From JAFGTF01 sp035527995 (GTDB lineage Bacteria; Spirochaetota; B62-G9; DRHN01): DNA of 9,433 nt. The position numbers and the translations under genes were made by a program. Positions 1 through 6,602 of this stretch are shown piece after piece; position 1 is the first letter of the stretch; each line of letters opens with the position of its first letter. The notes beneath the pieces are model-generated. The model was not told the origin of the DNA. It did not search any database and saw nothing but the letters and a program-made list of their open reading frames with translations. The stretch spans positions 1-9,433 of the forward strand of contig DATKZJ010000032.1 of assembly GCA_035527995.1 (NCBI GenBank), written 5' to 3'.

Positions 1-61
1 AAATAGGATTGATTCGTCGTAACCTTGGAAACGCGGGATGTGGTATGATTCAGAAACCGGC

Positions 62-334
62 TTATCCGCCGGCAATTGCCGGAACTATTCTGAGATCGGA
101 CTTCTCGCTGACAACCGTATCGGCACCGTTCAGCGTCCTTATGTCCTTCTTATCGATGAAAAAGAGCACAGAGGATCGAAAGCTTCCTGTTTCGTCAAGA
201 AGCAGGGGCTTGAGCCGGGGATATACCTCAGTGAGCTCCGCGACGATGTCGATAACCCTCTCTCTTTTGCTGTAAAAATACGCCTCGTTATTCGCCAGTT
301 TCCTGTACTGGACCGGTATCGTTACCTTCGCCAT
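62..334 (-). CDS. MoaD/ThiS/CysO-like ubiquitin-fold sulfur carrier protein
   Basis: A complete 90-residue protein with the features of a beta-grasp sulfur carrier. It begins MAKVTIP, has a V-x-D-I-V-A-E-L helix region at residues 27-34, and ends in IVPAIAGG. The exposed C-terminal Gly-Gly (residues 89-90) is the hallmark of the family, in which an E1-like enzyme adenylates it and it then carries sulfur as a thiocarboxylate for molybdopterin, thiamine or cysteine synthesis. The ending PAIAGG resembles the CysO type (PAVAGG) more than classical MoaD. The ATG has a good ribosome site, AGAGGA about 8 nt upstream. It is the last complete gene of the minus-strand run, 118 nt after the dehydrogenase. 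No E1/ThiF/MoeB partner, cysteine synthase or JAMM protease is visible in the window, so the sulfur acceptor is unknown. Family assignment is strong; the specific role is open. Confidence 0.87.
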   Translation of the reverse strand: MAKVTIPVQYRKLANNEAYFYSKRERVIDIVAELTEVYPRLKPLLLDETGSFRSSVLFFIDKKDIRTLNGADTVVSEKSDLRIVPAIAGG

Positions 335-369
335 CTTTTATTTCCTCTTTCAGAGTACGTCACTCTTTC

Positions 370-466
370 GGCCCGGCAGACCGGCACGATAAAACGTACT
401 ACTTCCCTGATCCGATCAAGCCGGGCCCTGCTGCCAGAATATCCGGTCTGCCCTATTGCAGACCGG
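370..466 (-). repeat. Inverted-repeat cluster between dehydrogenase and sulfur-carrier genes
   Basis: The 9-mer GCAGACCGG occurs at 376-384 and 458-466, and its exact reverse complement CCGGTCTGC at 443-451. The middle copy can therefore pair with either neighbour, giving two mutually exclusive 9-bp stems. A separate perfect 8-bp GC-rich inverted repeat pairs 370-377 with 420-427. The hairpin 443-466 spans the stop codon (453-455) of the dehydrogenase gene. No U-run follows any stem on the minus strand, so a simple intrinsic terminator is not supported. A mRNA-stabilising, processing or attenuating structure between the two cistrons is more likely. Confidence 0.5.
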
Positions 467-1616
467 TGTCCACCCACTTTCCTTTCTTGCTGCTCTCTAT
501 TGCCGCATCGACGACCACAAGCTCCTCGTGCCCGGTGAGAAATGTGGGGAAGTCCGCCGTTTTCATGTCCATCTCTTTTCCGCTGAGGATCCAGCCGTAA
601 AGATCGCTGAATATATTCTTGAAAGTATCGAGATACCCCTCTCCAAGCCCGCAGGGTGCGCTCGCGTACCTGGCGGCGTCAGGGTCCATGATCGCGGGGT
701 TCTTTATGAACTCGCCGTTCACCCTTCCTCTCTCACCGATCCACATATGGTTGGGATGCTCGCCGCCCCACTCGACGGACCGCTTCGAGCCGTTGATCTC
801 GAAATGGATATAGTTCTTTCTGCCTGCGCAGACCTGGCATGCGATGAGAACTCCCTTGGCACCGCCAGAGAACTTGAGCATTAATGTTCCGTGGTCCTCG
901 GTATCGACAGGCACTTTCTCGTAATCCTCTGGTTTCAACTCCTGAGAAGAGTAGGTGTCGACCTCCTTCAGCGGTTTTTTTCTCACCGGAATGAATGTAG
1001 TAAGGTCGGCATACACCGAGACCACCTTCTGCCCTGTAACATGCTGGACCATGTCCAGCCAGTGGGTCCCGATATCGGCAATGGTTCGTGACGCGCCTCC
1101 CTGCTCTGAGGAGACCCTCCAGTTGTAGTCCGTATCAAGAAAGAGCCAGTCCTGCAGGTAATGGCCGTGGATCAGGCGGATATCGCCGAGATCTCCCTTT
1201 CTCACCATCTCCCGTGCCTGTTTAACGAGCGGATAGTAGCGCATGTTGTGGCAGAGGCAGTTCACCACTCCCTTGTTTCCAGCGAGACTTACGAGTTCTG
1301 CGGACTCTTCGCTTGTCATTGCGAGTGGTTTCTCGCACACAATGTGTTTTCCAGCCTCGATACACTCTTTCGCAATGGGGAAGTGAAGCTCGTTCGTCGT
1401 ACATATGTGCACGACTTCCACATCATCATCCTTGATGAGATCACTGTACCGGCCGTAGCATTTCTCTATCGACAGCTCTTCTCCTCTCTTGCGAGCAATC
1501 TCATCGTTTCTCGAAGCAATCGCTATAAGATCCACATTACCGAGCCGCCTCAGCGCCTCCGCGTGGATCTTTCCTATGAAGCCTCCGCCGATCAGACCCG
1601 CGCCTATTCTCTTCAT
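453..1616 (-). CDS. Gfo/Idh/MocA-family NAD(P)-dependent sugar-type dehydrogenase
   Basis: A 387-residue oxidoreductase with the standard two-domain layout. The N-terminal Rossmann fold carries the dinucleotide-binding loop GLIGGGFIG (residues 7-15). The EKP motif (95-97) contains the catalytic lysine K96. The C-terminal substrate domain carries the D-x-x-x-H pair D181/H185 in DIGTHWLD. The segment from about 155 (QDWLFLDTDYNWR) through GGASRTIADIGTHW, and the later AGRKN (264-268) and HPNHMWIG (287-294), resemble the roughly 390-residue subgroup that includes levoglucosan and other sugar 3-dehydrogenases. That assignment is from memory of the family. The ATG is preceded by AGGAGG with 9-nt spacing. 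The gene lies 121 nt after the activase and is probably in the GRE1 operon. The likely reaction is reversible oxidation of a secondary hydroxyl on a sugar, polyol or cyclitol; the exact substrate is not readable from sequence. Confidence 0.9.
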   Translation of the reverse strand: MKRIGAGLIGGGFIGKIHAEALRRLGNVDLIAIASRNDEIARKRGEELSIEKCYGRYSDLIKDDDVEVVHICTTNELHFPIAKECIEAGKHIVCEKPLAMTSEESAELVSLAGNKGVVNCLCHNMRYYPLVKQAREMVRKGDLGDIRLIHGHYLQDWLFLDTDYNWRVSSEQGGASRTIADIGTHWLDMVQHVTGQKVVSVYADLTTFIPVRKKPLKEVDTYSSQELKPEDYEKVPVDTEDHGTLMLKFSGGAKGVLIACQVCAGRKNYIHFEINGSKRSVEWGGEHPNHMWIGERGRVNGEFIKNPAIMDPDAARYASAPCGLGEGYLDTFKNIFSDLYGWILSGKEMDMKTADFPTFLTGHEELVVVDAAIESSKKGKWVDTGLQ

Positions 1617-1737
1617 CGTTCGAACCCTCCTTACGATTCATTTCCGTTTACTGCAAAACAAAAGAACTGTTATGAAGCTGCATTATCGGTCTTTTCCCGC
1701 GGTTCACAGGGAAACGGCCTGTTAAAGAGCGGTACGG

Positions 1738-2667
1738 TTATCCTCCGACCTTCACTTCTAGTCCGTAAGACTCGAGAACGGTCTTTGCCCTCTCGATCTC
1801 ACTCTTCTTCAGCGTTTCGAGGTCGTTCATCGGATACTTTTTCCCGAGCCTCATGATCTTCGAGGCCCCCATGGTATGGTAGGGGAGTACGTCGACCTTG
1901 CGAACCCGGTGCAAGTGCGTCGTGATGAACCGAGCGAGACCCTCGATATTTTCCTGAGAGCTGTTGACATCGGGGATAAGGGGAAGCCGCACTACCATCT
2001 CTTTCGCGATTTTCGAAGCGAGCTCTGCATTTTTCAGGATGCGTTCATTACCCACCCCGGTGTATCGCTTGTGTGTCTCTGTATCCATATGCTTCAGATC
2101 GAAGAGAAGAAGATCTGTATGCTGCAGGACCTTTTCGAGGACCTCCCTGCGGGCGAACCCGCAGGTTTCAATTGCCGTATGGACATTCTCATCCCTGCAA
2201 CTCTGCAGAAGCGCAGCCACGAAGTCAGGCTGTTCCAGCGGTTCCCCGCCGCCCACAGTTACACCGCCGCCCGATTCCTCATAGAACACCCTGTCTCTCA
2301 GCACGACATCCAGCACATCCTTCACACCGACAGACCTGCCTACGAGCGTTCTCGCCTGTGCATAGCACACGGAAACACAGCTTCCGCATCCTGAGCATTC
2401 GGTCCTATCAACCGGCCAGTTATCACGCAGGGTTTCGCCTAAAGGGCAGACCTTCACGCATTCACCGCACCCGATACATTTATCCTCGTAAAAGAATATC
2501 TCGGGATCGAAGCTCTGCGATTCCGGATTACTGCACCATTGACACCGAAGAGGACAGCCTTTCATGAACACAAGGGTCCTTATTCCGGGACCGTCGTGAA
2601 GGGAAAACCTCTGTATATCAAAGATCATCCCGTTCGTTTTCAGGTCGTTATCGTTTTTTTTTGCCAT
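1738..2667 (-). CDS. Glycyl-radical enzyme activating protein (radical SAM)
   Basis: A 309-residue radical-SAM activase. It would use reduced [4Fe-4S] and S-adenosylmethionine to abstract a hydrogen from the glycine of a partner GRE. The SAM cluster motif is C38-x3-C42-x2-C45 in KGCPLRCQWCSNPE, preceded by FSLHDGPGIRT (21-31), typical of the PflA group. A ferredoxin-like insert follows with two further cluster motifs, C64/C67/C70/C74 and C91/C94/C97/C101; this insert is usual in activases of non-PFL GREs and absent from classical PflA. The GGGEP SAM-binding motif is at 139-143. The ATG at 2667 is chosen over an in-frame TTG two codons upstream. Neither has a clear Shine-Dalgarno, so the start is moderately certain. 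It lies 67 nt downstream of GRE1 in the same direction, which makes GRE1 its obvious client. An A9 run covers codons 2-5. Confidence 0.94.
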   Translation of the reverse strand: MAKKNDNDLKTNGMIFDIQRFSLHDGPGIRTLVFMKGCPLRCQWCSNPESQSFDPEIFFYEDKCIGCGECVKVCPLGETLRDNWPVDRTECSGCGSCVSVCYAQARTLVGRSVGVKDVLDVVLRDRVFYEESGGGVTVGGGEPLEQPDFVAALLQSCRDENVHTAIETCGFARREVLEKVLQHTDLLLFDLKHMDTETHKRYTGVGNERILKNAELASKIAKEMVVRLPLIPDVNSSQENIEGLARFITTHLHRVRKVDVLPYHTMGASKIMRLGKKYPMNDLETLKKSEIERAKTVLESYGLEVKVGG

Positions 2668-2734
2668 ATGCAAGTTATGACTGTGCTTTTCGGAGCGTTG
2701 CGGTTTCGGGTGATGGCATCGTATCAGCAGACAT

Positions 2735-5014
2735 TCAGAAACCGTGTTCTGTCCTCATAATATACTCCTCCTGTTGCGGCCCGGCAAGCTGGACGAAGTA
2801 GGCTGTCAGGCCGCCGAGCCTCACGCGCAGGGATGCATACTTTTCGGGCTCCTTCTGCGCTGCCTTCAGCGTCTCCACATTTACCGTGGTGATTGTGAGG
2901 ATGTTTCCCCCAAGCTCTAAGAATGATTTGATAAAGCTTTCCAGTATGCTGTACTTCTTCTCGTTATCCTGTCCGCTGAAACTGATCTTCAGATCAACCG
3001 GACACCCGTCATTGAACCTTGTAAGATCGAACTTGGTTGCCGATCGTATCACTGCCGTTGGACCGGAAGTGTCTCTTCCCACGGACGGGGAGTAGTTGGT
3101 TGCAATCGGTGCCTTCGCGAACCTGCCGTCCGCCGATGCACCGCACACATAGCCGAACCGGTGGTAGTTCTCGAACGTCCCGATACCCGCCGCGAGTGTA
3201 AGCCAATCCAACCTCCGGTTCCATTCGTCGACGCAGTCGCAGTAGAACGTCAAAAAATCCTGTCCTATCGAATCAGCATAGTCGTCATCGTTACCGTACT
3301 TGGGGACCCTGTTGAGGCAGTACTGCCGGAGCCGCTCCTCCCCCTCCCAGTTCGTACTGAGAACTTCCACAATCTTTTCCATGGAGATCATCTTTTCTTC
3401 GTAAACGACCTTCTTGATTACAGCAAGAGAGTCTACCATGTGGGAGAAACCTGTGACGAGAGGTGCAAAGAACCTGTATCTGGCTCCCCGCTGCGTCATG
3501 TCCCTGCCGTTCTTGAGACAGTCTTCCATGAGAGAGGAGAGAAAAGGAACAGGAGCGATCTTGTGTACCTCGTCGTAATACTTTATCTTGTTCTCCAGCG
3601 CGATATCGAGGCGGTATTTGATCTGCTCTTTCAACGCCCTGTAGAGATCTTCAAAGGTTTTAAACTTCGACGGATCTCCCGAGTCGGGCCCGATCGGATT
3701 GCCGTTGAGGAAAGAAAAGCCCCGGTTCAGAAGGCTCTCGAGGCTGAGGAGCACCTCTATATGCCCGTACCCGAACTCCGTCTTCCCCTGGGGGATCGTC
3801 TCCCAGCATCCGTCGTTGCTGTAATCGAGGGCATCCTCCAGTGGTATACCGAGCCATTTCATCATTCCGGGAATGGCCGTATCGTCATTGAACACGGTAG
3901 GCTGAGCTCCTCCGTTCGCAAGCGCCTTTGCGGTTGCCTCGAGAAGCTTTTTGGGAGAGTTCTTATGCAGCCGTACCGAAAGAAGAGGGTCTATGAGCTC
4001 GAGCTCGTTCGTAAGCTCGATAAAGAGGTAGGTGAGCTCGTTCGTTGCATCTTTCCCCTCCGCATTCAGTCCGGAGAGCATGCAGTTCTGTAGCCAATGG
4101 TTCGAAGACTGTCCGAAAGTATACTCCATGTCGTTGGACATTTTGAGGTGCGTTGTTTCCAGGTCGGGGTCCCCCCCCTGTGACCAGTCGCCGAATGTGA
4201 AATGGTTCTCTATATGGTCGTTGTTGAGCTGCACCCTTTCGTTGAACTTCACTAGGAAAGAGCCAAGAAGTTCTCTCGCATACTCTTTTGTTATAATCTT
4301 GTTTTCGATATCGTTCTTATAGTACGGCCATAGATACTGATCGACTCTCCCGATGGAGGTGTAGTTGAGGGTACTGTGAAGAACGGTGTGTACGAGCCAG
4401 ACGCTCTGAAGCGCCTCGTGCAGGCTTTCCGCAGATCGTATGGGAACTTTGCGGCATATCCTCGCCATTTCCAGAAGCTCCTCTTTCTCCATCTCCGATT
4501 CAGCTTCGGCCGACCGTGACTCGCACAGATCGGCATAGCGGTTTGCAAGAATCTGGGCACCCTGAAGAGAGATGATGACCGCCTCGTACCAGTCACGCTT
4601 ATCCCTGTCCTCCTCCCCCACCCCTTCCTTCAGCTTTCTCGCTTCATCTATTATCGAATTCAGCCCTTTCTCTATTATCTTTGGGTAGTACGGGTTGTGA
4701 TGGCCCCACACGGACTTTCGACTGAGGTACACTTTCGAGGCGGCCTCTGCCTCCTCATCGGTCTCGTATTTCGGAAACATGTGCCCAAACCCTACGGATG
4801 ACATCGTCGGAACGCCTACTATGAGCTCATGGTCCTTGACTTCAACAGGCATCTCACGGCAGACCTTCTGTATCGCTTTTGCTTTTCGTACTACGAGAGG
4901 TTTTTCGGCTAGTGATGGATCATCATCGAAGATGGAAAGGTCATCGCCCCACCACCCCTTTTTCTTGTAGTAATCCGAAAAAAGCCGTTTTTTCAGCAGT
5001 TCGAGCCTATTCAT
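2735..5014 (-). CDS. Glycyl radical enzyme (PFL-like family) with non-canonical motifs
   Basis: A 759-residue PFL-family protein, the usual length for decarboxylase/dehydratase-type GREs. The PFL domain includes GHHNPYYPKIIEKGL (104-118), LHEALQS (198-204), GRVDQYLWPYY (222-232) and KDATNEL (321-327). The thiyl-radical cysteine is C403 in DGCWETIPQGK, with Glu two residues later (E405), the C-x-E arrangement of eliminase-type GREs. The C-terminal glycyl radical domain has VRLGGLTAYFV, with G735 as the expected radical site, and ends RTEHGF. Two positions depart from the family norm: Trp instead of a small hydrophobic after the cysteine, and GGL instead of x-G-aromatic at the radical loop. The ATG at 5014 is favoured by AAGGGGA 6 nt upstream; the frame extends to 5128 but that stretch looks like promoter DNA. 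A G8 run covers codons 279-282. The activase follows directly. The substrate is unknown; the neighbours point to a sugar-like compound. Confidence 0.92.
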   Translation of the reverse strand: MNRLELLKKRLFSDYYKKKGWWGDDLSIFDDDPSLAEKPLVVRKAKAIQKVCREMPVEVKDHELIVGVPTMSSVGFGHMFPKYETDEEAEAASKVYLSRKSVWGHHNPYYPKIIEKGLNSIIDEARKLKEGVGEEDRDKRDWYEAVIISLQGAQILANRYADLCESRSAEAESEMEKEELLEMARICRKVPIRSAESLHEALQSVWLVHTVLHSTLNYTSIGRVDQYLWPYYKNDIENKIITKEYARELLGSFLVKFNERVQLNNDHIENHFTFGDWSQGGDPDLETTHLKMSNDMEYTFGQSSNHWLQNCMLSGLNAEGKDATNELTYLFIELTNELELIDPLLSVRLHKNSPKKLLEATAKALANGGAQPTVFNDDTAIPGMMKWLGIPLEDALDYSNDGCWETIPQGKTEFGYGHIEVLLSLESLLNRGFSFLNGNPIGPDSGDPSKFKTFEDLYRALKEQIKYRLDIALENKIKYYDEVHKIAPVPFLSSLMEDCLKNGRDMTQRGARYRFFAPLVTGFSHMVDSLAVIKKVVYEEKMISMEKIVEVLSTNWEGEERLRQYCLNRVPKYGNDDDYADSIGQDFLTFYCDCVDEWNRRLDWLTLAAGIGTFENYHRFGYVCGASADGRFAKAPIATNYSPSVGRDTSGPTAVIRSATKFDLTRFNDGCPVDLKISFSGQDNEKKYSILESFIKSFLELGGNILTITTVNVETLKAAQKEPEKYASLRVRLGGLTAYFVQLAGPQQEEYIMRTEHGF

Positions 5015-5020
5015 ATATAG

Positions 5021-5027
5021 TCCCCTT
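5021..5027 (-). promoter_or_regulatory. Ribosome binding site setting the GRE1 start
   Basis: On the minus strand AAGGGGA sits 6 nt before the ATG at 5014. The upstream in-frame start at 5128 has no comparable site and would add 38 AT-rich-encoded residues with no family resemblance. Confidence 0.7.
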
Positions 5028-5047
5028 AGCGTCTCGTGGAGTGCTCT

Positions 5048-5062
5048 GATACCGGAGGTATC
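5048..5062 (-). promoter_or_regulatory. Perfect inverted repeat in GRE1 leader
   Basis: GATACC and GGTATC are perfect 6-bp complements separated by 3 nt, 33 nt upstream of the GRE1 ATG, inside the predicted 5' leader. In RNA this would be a small hairpin; in DNA it could be an operator. A looser relative, GATAC-N7-GTATC, lies at 5176-5192, which favours the operator reading slightly. No regulator gene is present in the window. Confidence 0.4.
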
Positions 5063-5086
5063 TTGATAAAACGATCCTTGAAAAAT

Positions 5087-5115
5087 AATATATAGGTAAA
5101 AATGATTGTAAACAA
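5087..5115 (-). promoter_or_regulatory. Candidate sigma-70-type promoter for GRE1 operon
   Basis: On the minus strand TTGTTT (5115-5110) and TATATT (5092-5087) are separated by exactly 17 nt, in an AT-rich stretch. Transcription would start near 5080, giving a leader of about 65 nt that contains the GATACC/GGTATC hairpin. A weaker second candidate, TTGACA (5246-5241) with TAATGT 17 nt downstream, lies closer to the permease gene. Confidence 0.5.
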
Positions 5116-5116
5116 T
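5105..5116. promoter_or_regulatory. Operator-like dyad overlapping the -35 box
   Basis: ATTGT-AA-ACAAT is a perfect 5-bp inverted repeat with a 2-nt centre. It covers the proposed -35 hexamer of the GRE1 promoter, a position suited to repression. Its half-sites recur in the opposite order at 5134-5145. Confidence 0.4.
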
Positions 5117-5133
5117 ATTTAGTTGCAATCAAT

Positions 5134-5145
5134 ACAATCTATTGT
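5134..5145. promoter_or_regulatory. Second operator-like dyad upstream of GRE1 promoter
   Basis: ACAAT-CT-ATTGT is a perfect inverted repeat built from the same pentamers as the dyad at 5105-5116. The two centres are 29 bp apart, close to three helical turns, so both could lie on the same DNA face and bind a cooperating dimeric regulator. Confidence 0.38.
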
Positions 5146-5270
5146 CGGAAAAAGAAATACCCCGTAGCTTCGATAGATACTCTATTGGTATCAGCAACTC
5201 GTTCAGTGCAGAAATTTACATTAACAAAGTCTATCGCTTTTGTCAATTCAACCCAACCGTATGCAGCCTG

Positions 5271-6455
5271 TCAATCGACGCCTCCCGCTGTTTCCCTTTG
5301 AAATCCTGCCATCTTCACTATCATGAGGATGAGGATGATGAACGCGACTACTATCGACAGCAGCATGGTCTCGCCTAGCACCCGGGGTCCGGCCGCCTCG
5401 AAACGCCGGCCGATAATCCACGGGATCACCATGCCGCCTGTGTTTGCACCGACAAGGAAGATCCCTACGACCTTACCGTTTATTTTCATGCATCTGTCTG
5501 CAAAAAGAATGCTCACAGGAAACATCGCAGCCATCGAAAATCCCATTAAAAAGGTGCTGAACCAGAGAATCTCCCTGCTGCCGGGAAAAAACAGAAGAAG
5601 GCCCGTGCTGATGAGGCATCCCGTCAGATTGCCCATGAGGATCCTCGCCGGCGCCACCCGTGATGAGAACGGAACGGTCGCGAGCCTGCCGACGGTTATC
5701 GCTCCCCAGAAGAGGGAGGTGAGATATGCCGCCTGCGCCTCTTTCAGGATATTCTTTTCGATCGCATATGTAGATATCCACCCGCTGTAGGCAATTTCCG
5801 CTCCCACATGGAGGAAAAAGAAGAGGGTTATCAGCACCACCATCGTAGCCCCGGACGATCTCATGCCGGTCTTTTCTTGGGCTGTACCGATTCCGGGGCT
5901 ATCAAGCCATGGCAGCCAGAGTGTGGCCGGCAGGGCACACGCCGCAATTACCCAGTAGGCGGGCGCGATGTCGTTTCGCAGTAAAAGCGACTGCGCGACT
6001 ATGACCGGGGAAAGAAGTCCTCCGAGCCCGAAGCAGAAATGAAGCCCGTTGATCCACGGTCCCGAACGATCTTTATGTGTCCACACGAGGAGCGTGTTTC
6101 CTCCGACATCGATCGCCGCGGATGCAAGTCCTCGTAAAAACAGGACTGCTGCGAGGAGCCACAGCCACGGGACGAGAGGAATGACAGCCATGGTTACGGC
6201 TATAAGGAGGAGCGAGACAGCCATGACAGGGTGACCCGGCGAGCTGTCGTACAGCCTCCCGGAGAGCAGGGAGCTTATGGTGTATCCTGCAGAGTGAGTA
6301 AAAAATAGCCAGCTTATCTCTCTCAGGGTGCTGTTCGTGTTTCGGGCGAGCCCGGGGAGCGTAGGGCCGAGCGACGCGAAGGCCAAACCGAGCGCAATGT
6401 AAACGATGTAGTAGGCAAAAGTCCTTACTGCTTTGGTCCTCTGGTCATGATCCAT
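5271..6455 (-). CDS. MFS permease, NaGLT1/MFSD4-like sugar transporter branch
   Basis: A 394-residue inner-membrane transporter with about 12 hydrophobic segments (roughly 12-32, 46-66, 76-95, 97-115, 135-158, 165-183, 203-222, 243-262, 272-290, 297-316, 327-348 and 364-382). The loop 2-3 signature appears as SGRLYD (65-70). IDVGGNTLLVW (115-125) followed by GPWINGLHFCFGLGG (132-146), and AEIAYSGWISTYA (219-231), match the pattern I recall for the FucP/NaGLT1 (MFSD4) sugar-transporter group. Substrate is probably a sugar or related polyol, by inference. The open frame continues to 7151, but that part is antisense to the divergent dehydrogenase and not membrane-like. The ATG at 6455 has GAGG 11 nt upstream; an ATG at 6494 lacks a ribosome site. 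The stop is 256 nt before the GRE1 ATG on the same strand. It probably has its own promoter and supplies substrate to the pathway. Confidence 0.88.
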   Translation of the reverse strand: MDHDQRTKAVRTFAYYIVYIALGLAFASLGPTLPGLARNTNSTLREISWLFFTHSAGYTISSLLSGRLYDSSPGHPVMAVSLLLIAVTMAVIPLVPWLWLLAAVLFLRGLASAAIDVGGNTLLVWTHKDRSGPWINGLHFCFGLGGLLSPVIVAQSLLLRNDIAPAYWVIAACALPATLWLPWLDSPGIGTAQEKTGMRSSGATMVVLITLFFFLHVGAEIAYSGWISTYAIEKNILKEAQAAYLTSLFWGAITVGRLATVPFSSRVAPARILMGNLTGCLISTGLLLFFPGSREILWFSTFLMGFSMAAMFPVSILFADRCMKINGKVVGIFLVGANTGGMVIPWIIGRRFEAAGPRVLGETMLLSIVVAFIILILMIVKMAGFQRETAGGVD

Positions 6456-6564
6456 ATCTATTACTGCCTCAGATGTTATAGACTGTCCAGACATTGTATA
6501 AGAGACCGGGCAAATAGTCACATACTTTTCTACATTTTTCACTTTTAAAACGTCTCGAAAAAGG

Positions 6565-6570
6565 TATAAC
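6565..6570 (+). promoter_or_regulatory. Candidate -10 element for the plus-strand oxidoreductase
   Basis: TATAAC lies about 33 nt before the ATG at 6603, with a weak -35-like TTTTAA (6543-6548) 16 nt upstream. The extended octamer TATAACAT (6565-6572) is mirrored by ATGTTATA at 6473-6480 in front of the divergent permease gene. Confidence 0.3.
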
Positions 6571-6590
6571 ATATCCTTAATGGCGGATAC

Positions 6591-6596
6591 AGGAGG
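6591..6596 (+). promoter_or_regulatory. Consensus Shine-Dalgarno for plus-strand oxidoreductase
   Basis: AGGAGG is a full-consensus ribosome site. Two adjacent ATG codons follow, at 6600 (3-nt spacing) and 6603 (6-nt spacing); the second has the normal distance and is preferred. Confidence 0.75.
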
Positions 6597-6602
6597 AAGA
6601 TG

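Noticed and set aside
1692..1714. TTTCCC/GGGAAA inverted repeat between activase and dehydrogenase as a terminator
   Set aside because: Only 6 bp with a 10-nt loop and no U-run; the downstream gene has a strong ribosome site and appears to be co-transcribed.
38..1856. Long plus-strand open frames across the left part of the window
   Set aside because: They are shadows of the minus-strand sulfur-carrier, dehydrogenase and activase genes, with no family motifs or ribosome sites.
3161..4093. 310-codon plus-strand frame inside GRE1
   Set aside because: It is antisense to the conserved GRE core including the catalytic cysteine codon; its composition reflects the GRE1 codons and it has no recognisable domain.
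5015..5128. 38-residue N-terminal extension of GRE1
   Set aside because: AT-rich, overlaps the promoter and leader hairpin, lacks a ribosome site, while the ATG at 5014 has AAGGGGA at 6 nt.
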